Of a stretch of 12,547 nucleotides of DNA, positions 7,945-12,547 are shown one piece after another. This DNA is from an uncultured Neisseria sp. (GTDB lineage: Bacteria > Pseudomonadota > Gammaproteobacteria > Burkholderiales > Neisseriaceae). A program made the position numbers and the translations under genes. The notes below the pieces were generated by a model that worked only from the letters and a program-made list of their open reading frames with translations, did no database searches and was not told the DNA's origin. Where the stretch lies: contig CAKMQH010000163.1 in assembly GCA_927911515.1 (NCBI GenBank), forward strand, positions 1 to 12,547. The letters run 5' to 3'. Numbering within the stretch: the stretch's first letter is position 1; each line of letters opens with the position of its first letter.

Positions 7945-8012
7945 GCCGGAGAAACTTCAAATCAGACAAGGCGCGGCAACGCCGTATCGCTTTGAAGTCA
8001 ATCCTTTTATAG
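7945..8012. repeat. Degenerate, internally deleted Correia-like element
   Basis: The segment AAATCAGACAAGGCG, then CGGCAACGCCGTA, then TTTGAAGTCAATCC and TTTATA follows the order of the outer parts of a Correia element (complement of 2613-2768: AATCAGGACAAGGCG, GAGGCAACGCCGTAC, TTTAAAAGTTAATCC, ACTATA), with roughly 90 bp of interior absent. It also forms its own hairpin: ACTTCAAA at 7954-7961 with TTTGAAGT at 7991-7998, enclosing GGCG/CGCC. It lies in the leader of the M16 genes; TATAAA on the minus strand (8011-8006) could serve as a -10, without a good -35. Boundaries are approximate. Confidence 0.5.
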
Positions 8013-8054
8013 AACGTTGCAATGATAAACAGTTCCCATACGCGTAAACAAAAA

Positions 8055-8092
8055 GGTCGTCTGAAAATCAAAGATTGGGTTTTCAGACGACC
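8055..8092 (-). terminator. Inverted-DUS hairpin after the GNAT gene
   Basis: GGTCGTCTGAAAA at 8055-8067 pairs with TTTTCAGACGACC at 8080-8092, a 13-bp perfect stem with a 12-nt loop. It lies 27 bp beyond the stop of the acetyltransferase. On the minus strand the stem is followed by TTTTTGTTT, a good T tract, which makes this one of the best terminators in the window. The leader of the M16 genes starts after it. Confidence 0.85.
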
Positions 8093-8118
8093 CCTGCGTC
8101 ATAAGATGGGGGTGAAAT

Positions 8119-8604
8119 TCAACCGGATTGGTCGTTTCCCTCCAATACCAATTCCATCACCGACACCGTCTCGCCGTTGTGCAGACAGGTCGCGATTTCA
8201 CACCAGCCGTATTTTTCGTAAACCGACTGTACGTCAGGCGTGTAAAGGTAAAGCTTGGGCAGGCGCATTTGGCGGGCGGCAGCGAGGCAGTGTTCGATCA
8301 ACAGACCGCCCACACCCGATCCCCTGTGTTCCGGCAAAACGAACACATCGCCCAGCCAATATTCGTATTGGGGAAACTCTTCCATATCGTGCCGTTTGAG
8401 CGCGGCAGAACCCAGCAGCGCGCCGCCTTTTCCAACGGCGGCAAACGCCAGCGGCAGGTTTTCACCGTTCAGGCATTCCGCGTAATAGGCGCGGATTTTG
8501 TCCATAGACGACCACGGCGCAAAATCGTGCCATTGCCGATAAAGCGCGCGGGCGAGCGGTTCGACGTGTTCGGGGCATAAAGGCGTGATGTTCATAAAAG
8601 GCAT
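8119..8604 (-). CDS. GNAT-family N-acetyltransferase
   Basis: A 161-aa cytosolic protein with the GCN5-related acetyltransferase fold. The acetyl-CoA pyrophosphate loop (motif A) is clear at about 92-108, VFVLPEHRGSGVGGLLIEH, with R-G-S-G-V-G matching Q/RxxGxG/A. The preceding strand (YEYWLGDVFVLP) and the following LPKLYLYTPDVQSVYEKYGW, which resembles the family's N-x-x-a-x-x-l-Y-x-k-x-G-F motif B, support the call. The acceptor substrate cannot be inferred. ATG 8604 was taken as the start with a purine-rich GGAAGG well upstream; a second ATG three codons later is possible. It is a single-gene unit: terminator downstream, divergent peptide transporter upstream. Confidence 0.85.
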   Translation of the reverse strand: MPFMNITPLCPEHVEPLARALYRQWHDFAPWSSMDKIRAYYAECLNGENLPLAFAAVGKGGALLGSAALKRHDMEEFPQYEYWLGDVFVLPEHRGSGVGGLLIEHCLAAARQMRLPKLYLYTPDVQSVYEKYGWCEIATCLHNGETVSVMELVLEGNDQSG

Positions 8605-8652
8605 GATACGCCCGCGCCTTCCGCCTGAAAATGCCCCCTTTCTGCCGATACG

Positions 8653-8665
8653 TTTTCAGACGACC
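8653..8665 (-). repeat. Single DUS in the GNAT/POT divergent region
   Basis: The complement reads GGTCGTCTGAAAA, preceded by G. No inverted partner is present, so it is an uptake signal and not a terminator. Confidence 0.8.
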
Positions 8666-8734
8666 CCTCGTTTACATCCAATCCATCAAAATGCGGTTTC
8701 CCCTGTTCCGCCTCAAACCTTTGCCATATGCCGT

Positions 8735-8763
8735 TTGACAAGCGTTTCAGATTCGGCTAAAAC
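8735..8763 (+). promoter_or_regulatory. Candidate promoter for the peptide transporter
   Basis: A perfect TTGACA (8735-8740) is followed after 17 bp by TAAAAC (8758-8763, four of six matches to TATAAT). It would give a leader of ~195 nt before the start at 8965. The 360-bp gap 8605-8964 otherwise holds one DUS and the hairpins in the leader. Confidence 0.4.
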
Positions 8764-8905
8764 CGAAATATGTTTGGCATCGTAAACTCCTGTAAATCCG
8801 AATAAAAGCGTCGGATACGGGTGTTTTCCGCCAAACCCGCAGGGTGCGGCAGGCAATCCTTACGCACCCGTTCTAAGAAAAATATTGAAAATGCCGGTGG
8901 AGGCG

Positions 8906-8947
8906 GGCAGGTTTCCGTCGGGGCAGTACGTCTGCCAAACCTCTGCC
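8906..8947 (+). promoter_or_regulatory. Structured mRNA leader just upstream of the transporter's ribosome binding site
   Basis: AGGTTT (8909-8914) pairs with AAACCT (8937-8942) and encloses GGCAG (8922-8926) with CTGCC (8932-8936). GGC at 8906-8908 can extend to GCC at 8945-8947 across a 2-nt bulge. The structure ends four bases before AGGAG (8951-8955). A second hairpin, GGGTGCG/CGCACCC (8842-8848, 8863-8869), lies upstream. It matches no riboswitch class I recognise. Confidence 0.35.
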
Positions 8948-8964
8948 AACAGGAGAACTTTAAT

Positions 8965-10421
8965 ATGTCTGACAACCATTCCGCCCATAAGGAAAAAACC
9001 TTCTTCGGGCATCCCGTCCAGCTTTCTACCCTGTTCCACATCGAATTGTGGGAACGTTTCTCGTTTTACGGGATGCAGGGTATCTTAATGATCTATCTCT
9101 ATTACGCTGCCAATAAAGGCGGTTTGGGCATAGAAGAGTCGCTCGCCGGCGGCATCGTCGGCGCATACGGCGGCAGCGTTTATTTGTCCACCATACTCGG
9201 CGCCTGGCTTGCCGACCGGATTTGGGGCGCGGAGAGAACGCTGTTTATTTCCGGCATCGTGGTCATGCTCGGACACATCGTTTTGGCAATCGCACCCGGG
9301 CTGTACGGGCTGCTATGTGGCTTGGTGCTCATCGCGTTGGGCAGCGGCGGCGTGAAATCGTCGGCAAGCTCGATGGTCGGTTCGCTTTATGAAGCCGATC
9401 ACATGAAACCCTTGCGCGATGCGGGTTTTTCGATTTTCTATATCTCTATCAACATCGGCGGCTTTTTAGGACCGCTCCTGACAGGTTTGCTGCAAACAAA
9501 GATGGGTTTCCACTACGGCTTCGGCGCGGCGCAATCGGTATGGCTTTCGGGCTGTGGCGTTACTCTGTGGGACGCAAACTGCTGCCGCACACGCCCGCGC
9601 CCAATCCGTTGCGTCCTGAAAAAGTGCAAACCGCGGTGGCAGTCGCCGTGTTGATTGTCTTGATTATCGGCAGCCTGATTGCCTCGGGTACGCTCAATTT
9701 GGACAACTTCTCCAAATTCCTGCTCGGTACGGTCATTCTCACCATTATCGCCTATTTCGCGCGCCTGCTTGGCAGCAGCCATGTGTCGTCTGAAAACAAA
9801 CGCCACATCATTGCCTATATTCCACTGTTTTTGGCCATCTGCCTGTTTTGGGCAGTCTGGTTCCAAGTCTATACCGTGGCAACGGTGTATTTTGACAAAA
9901 CGGTTGACCGCACCCTATTGGGTTGGACTGTTCCTGTTGCATGGAAAGATTCCATCCAAAGTATGTGGGTCGTCCTTTTCTCCGGCGTAATGGCGGCAAT
10001 TTGGACGAAAATGGGCAAATATCAGCCGAAAACCCCGTTTAAATTCGCATTGGCGATGATTGTCGTCGGCGTATCCTATCTTGGATTCGTACCGTATATT
10101 TCATCGGAAACCCCCATGCCGATTATTGTGTTCGCGCTAATCCTGCTCGCCATCACCATAGGCGAACTGATGATCTCGCCGATTTCGCTTTCTATCGCCA
10201 CCAAAATCGCCCCGCCCATGTTCAAAACCCAAATGGTCGCGCTCAACTTCTTGGGTCTCTCGGTAGGTTTCACTTTGGGTGGCGTGTTGTTCAAAGAAGG
10301 ATTCGATGAGAAAGCACCGCTGGATTTCTACTGGATGCTTTGCGGCATAGGCGTAATCACCGGTTTGGTATTATTGCTACTCGTACCTATTTTGAATAAA
10401 ATGCTCAAAGGCGCGGATTAA
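8965..10421 (+). CDS. POT/PTR2-family proton-coupled di/tripeptide transporter, with one apparent single-base deletion
   Basis: An inner-membrane major-facilitator protein that imports di- and tripeptides with protons. The frame-corrected length is 485 aa, usual for bacterial POT proteins. The diagnostic ExxER motif is E27-L-W-E30-R31 in HIELWERFSFYGMQG at the first helix. The second PTR2 signature is FSIFYISINIGGFLGP, preceded by GSGGVKSSASSMVG, where the usual K-P-N reads K-S-S. Further membrane helices continue to the C-terminus. The start at 8965 is chosen because AGGAG lies nine bases upstream and the family N-terminus follows directly; the GTG at 8821 would add 48 residues without homology character. 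The frame breaks at ~9529-9531: GCGGCGCAATC should read GCGGCGGCAATC (FGAAAIGMAFG). One G has apparently been lost from a GGC repeat. It is divergent from the GNAT gene. Confidence 0.9.
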
Positions 10422-10437
10422 ATACTGATTCGTAAGA

Positions 10438-10473
10438 AGGTCTCTGAAATACCGTTTCAGACGACCTATTTTT
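10438..10473 (+). terminator. Hairpin from one shortened and one intact DUS, after the transporter
   Basis: AGGTCTCTGAAA (10438-10449, a DUS missing one G) faces the intact TTTCAGACGACCT (10455-10467). They pair as AGGTC/GACCT and TCTGAAA/TTTCAGA with one bulged C on the right arm, followed by ATTTTT. A Rho-independent terminator is likely. The 67-bp gap also holds the ribosome binding site of the next gene, so the start of that gene lies close behind. Confidence 0.75.
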
Positions 10474-10488
10474 AAGGACTTTGAACCC

Positions 10489-11431
10489 ATGAAACCCAAT
10501 ACCTTCCTAATGCTCCTCCTGCTTGCCGGAGCAGCCCATGCCAACGACAGCACGGGTACAGTCAGCACAAGCGGCATCAAATATCTGAAAAATCCGCATA
10601 TCGATATGCAGAGCGAAGATTTGTACATCAGCGAAAACCAGATTCGCGTGCATTACCAGTTTAAAAACACCTCCTCGCAAGACATTACCGAAACCGTCCT
10701 TTTCCCTTTGCCGATTGTCCCTGCTTTCACCGATTCCGACTTTGCCGACACCAAAGGCTTGGTTGACAGCTTCCGAATTTACGCCGACGGCAAACCTGTT
10801 CGCCCGCAAGCCCACGTCCGTGCCTATTTTGAACGGAGTAACGGCTCGCTGGTGGACGTGACCGCCGATTTGAAAAAATGCGGTTTGAGCGATCAGGAAC
10901 TGATGCACCCTTGGACGAAAAAAGCAAGACGGTGAAAAAATCGGCAGCAAAATCGGAGCCTGCCGCTCCGCCAAAGTCCAATCCATGCTGCCCAAACAGA
11001 CGGATGAACTGCCCGATTGGTCGGCGCAGATTATTTACAGCTGGAAGCAAACCTTCAAAGCCGGCAGCGTCACCGAAATCAAACACCAATACACCCCGCT
11101 GGTCGGCGGCAGCTTCCTGCCTTCGCTTAAAGCCAAAGACAGTAAAGCATTTATAGACGCTTACTGCATGGATGAAAACTTCCTCAACAACTTTAAAAAT
11201 GTGAAAGAAGGTTCAAAGTTCTATCACCATTTGGGCTATATCCTGACCACGGGTGCCAATTGGGCAAAACCCATCGGTAAATTCAAACTGACCATAGACC
11301 GCGAGCCCAATACCGTGCTGTCGCTCTGCTGGGACAAATCCCTGCGCAAAGTAGGGCCGAACCACTTCCAAGCAGTCAAAGAAAATTTCCTGCCGAAAAA
11401 AGACTTGGACATCATTTTCGTTTACGACTAA
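10489..11431 (+). CDS. Exported DUF4424-family protein of unknown function, with one apparent single-base insertion
   Basis: The frame-corrected product is 313 aa. It has a signal peptide (MKPNTFLMLLLLAGAAHA, cleavage before N19), so it should be periplasmic. The N-terminal half looks like DUF4424: ND-S-x-x-x-x-x-GI..KNPHIDMQSEDLYISENQIRVHYQFKN, then TETVLFPLPIV, then a second region ending WSAQIIYSWKQTFKAG..TEIKHQYTPLVG. Four cysteines remain after export (about C131, C158, C226, C280), enough for two disulfides. ATG 10489 has AAGGA ten bases upstream. The frame breaks in the A run 10918-10923: with one A fewer the protein reads PWTKKQDGEKIGSKIGACRS and continues in frame to the TAA at 11431. 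Function is unknown for the family; a role in the envelope is inferred from export only. It appears to be its own unit, flanked by hairpins. Confidence 0.78.
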
Positions 11432-11451
11432 CCCTAAGCGGCTTACATAAA

Positions 11452-11494
11452 AGGTCGTCTGAAACCTTGTTTTTAGGGTTTCAGAGACCTTTTT
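11452..11494 (+). terminator. DUS-derived terminator after the DUF4424 gene
   Basis: AGGTCGTCTGAAACC (11452-11466) pairs with GGTTTCAGAGACCT (11477-11490), with one bulged G because the right arm lacks the base opposite it. A T tract follows (TTTTT to 11494). The right arm carries the same shortened DUS, AGGTCTCTGAAA, seen at 10438. Strong Rho-independent terminator. Confidence 0.85.
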
Positions 11495-11531
11495 GCTACA
11501 ATAAGGCTTTTCCGTTTTGCAAGGCATTCCC

Positions 11532-12547
11532 ATGAGCAAATCCGCCGTTTCCCCGATGATGCAGCAGTATCTCGCCATCAAATCGCAGCACGCCGACAAG
11601 CTGGTGTTTTACCGCATGGGCGATTTTTACGAGCTGTTTTTGGATGACGCGGTGGAAGCGGCGAAGCTGTTGGACATCACTCTGACCACGCGCGGGCAGA
11701 TGGACGGCGTGCCGATTAAGATGGCGGGCGTGCCGTTTCACGCGGCGGAGCAGTATCTGGCGCGGCTGGTGAAGATGGGCAAAAGCGTGGCAGTGTGCGA
11801 GCAGGTGGGCGAAGTCGGCGCGGGCAAAGGGCCGGTGGAGCGCAAAGTCGTGCGCATCGTTACGCCCGGCACGCTGACCGACGCGGCGTTTTTGGAAGAC
11901 AAGGAAACCAACCGCATCGCAGCGGTGAACGCGGATAAAAAACACATCGCCATCGCGTGGGCATCTTTGCAAAGCGGCGAATTCAAAACCAAGCTGACGA
12001 CGGCGGACAAACTCGCCGACGAGCTGGCGCGTTTGCAGGCGGCGGAAATCCTGTTGCCCGAAGGCAAAAGCCTGCCTAATGGTTTTCAGACGACCTCTGC
12101 CAACATCACGCGCCTGAACTCATGGCAGTTTGCCGCCGACGCGGGCGCGAAATTATTGACCGAATATTTCGGCTGCCAAGACCTGCACGGCTTCGGTTTG
12201 GACGGCAAGGAACACGAAGCCGCTGTCGGTGCGGCGGGCGCGCTGTTGAACTACATCCGCCTGACGCAAAACCTGATGCCGCAACACTTAGACGGCATTT
12301 CGCTCGAAACCGACAGCCAATATATCGGCATGGACGCCGCCACGCGCCGCAATCTCGAAATCACGCAAACCCTCTCCGGCAAAAAATCGCCGACCCTGTT
12401 TTCCATACTCGACGGCTGCGCCACCCACATGGGCAGCCGCCTCTTGGCACTCTGGCTGCACCACCCCTTACGCAGCCGCGCCCATATCCGCGCCCGCCAG
12501 GAAGCCGTTGCCGCGCTGGGTTCGCAATACGAAACCCTGCAAGGCCG
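11532..12547 (+). CDS. mutS: DNA mismatch repair ATPase MutS, N-terminal part (runs off the window)
   Basis: MutS recognises base mismatches and small loops and starts methyl-independent repair in Neisseria together with MutL. The first 338 codons are present in one uninterrupted frame. The mismatch-binding motif F-x-E is F32-Y33-E34 in FYRMGDFYELF. It is followed by KMAGVPFHAAEQYLARLV, CEQVG and GPVERKVVRIVTPGTL of domain I, the connector domain II, and the start of the lever region (MDAATRRNLEITQTLSG, THMGSRLLALWLHHPLR). The ATPase domain lies beyond the window. ATG 11532 has AAGG seven bases upstream. A terminator lies 37 bp upstream; TACAAT at 11497-11502 could be a -10 but has no good -35. 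A DUS is embedded in domain II at 12083-12096. Confidence 0.97.
   Translation, partial: MSKSAVSPMMQQYLAIKSQHADKLVFYRMGDFYELFLDDAVEAAKLLDITLTTRGQMDGVPIKMAGVPFHAAEQYLARLVKMGKSVAVCEQVGEVGAGKGPVERKVVRIVTPGTLTDAAFLEDKETNRIAAVNADKKHIAIAWASLQSGEFKTKLTTADKLADELARLQAAEILLPEGKSLPNGFQTTSANITRLNSWQFAADAGAKLLTEYFGCQDLHGFGLDGKEHEAAVGAAGALLNYIRLTQNLMPQHLDGISLETDSQYIGMDAATRRNLEITQTLSGKKSPTLFSILDGCATHMGSRLLALWLHHPLRSRAHIRARQEAVAALGSQYETLQG
12083..12096 (-). repeat. Intragenic AG-mucDUS in mutS
   Basis: The complement reads AGGTCGTCTGAAAA. In the mutS frame it encodes GFQTTS, in the variable connector domain where an inserted peptide would be tolerated. Confidence 0.9.

Noticed and set aside
7733..8071. Minus-strand open frame crossing the M16 start and leader
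   Set aside because: It is out of frame with the M16 protein, runs through repeat-derived sequence and has no recognisable features.
8821..8964. Longer start (GTG 8821) for the peptide transporter
   Set aside because: The added residues have no transporter character, and AGGAG at 8951-8955 marks the ATG at 8965.
676..10923. Phase variation by homopolymer slippage in the frame-broken genes
   Set aside because: The runs are only 3-6 bases long, far shorter than neisserial phase-variable tracts, and they occur in housekeeping genes such as murA where switching off would be lethal.
257..12096. Regularly repeated short motif as a CRISPR-like array
   Set aside because: The repeats are DUS copies in both orientations at irregular distances, inside and outside genes. 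There are no spacers and no cas genes.

Overview
The window looks like chromosomal DNA from a commensal Neisseria of the mucosa/sicca type. The DNA uptake sequence (DUS) is scattered throughout, and almost every copy reads (A/G)GGTCGTCTGAA, the dialect described as AG-mucDUS. The meningococcal/gonococcal form is GCCGTCTGAA. A full-length Correia repeat enclosed element (CREE) at 2613-2768 is also diagnostic of Neisseria, and the gene products resemble neisserial housekeeping proteins. This is ordinary chromosome with a few small mobile or repeat elements; I see no phage, plasmid, CRISPR or defence island.

Layout. 1-255: 3' end of an IS3-family insertion sequence (broken transposase tail plus right terminal repeat). 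467-2612 (+): FUSC/YccS-type inner-membrane protein, broken by two single-base shifts. 2613-2768: CREE at the convergent junction. 2776-3393 (-): DUF533/YebE-like protein. 3493-4746 (-): murA, broken by two single-base shifts. 5065-6363 (-) and 6520-7887 (-): a pair of exported M16 proteins, one with the zinc site and the other without it but with the R/Y pair. 8119-8604 (-): GNAT acetyltransferase. 8965-10421 (+): POT/PTR2 proton-coupled peptide transporter with one shift. 10489-11431 (+): exported DUF4424 protein with one shift. 11532-end (+): mutS, 5' part only.

How it fits together. MurA makes the first committed peptidoglycan precursor in the cytoplasm. The M16 pair is probably a two-subunit periplasmic metallopeptidase, the POT protein imports di/tripeptides, and MutS recognises mismatches. 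No shared pathway links them. Transcription units are mostly separated by hairpins built from two inverted DUS copies, which act as intrinsic terminators and as uptake signals.

Main caution. Nine single-base insertions or deletions can be inferred from reading-frame breaks in five loci, several in homopolymer runs and two of them in murA, which is normally essential. The simplest reading is that the deposited sequence contains indel errors, so most of the 'broken' genes are probably intact in the cell. I did not find a convincing new biological system. The items most worth a second look are the complementary M16 pair, an internally deleted Correia-like element in the M16 leader, and a recurring one-base-shortened DUS arm in two terminators.
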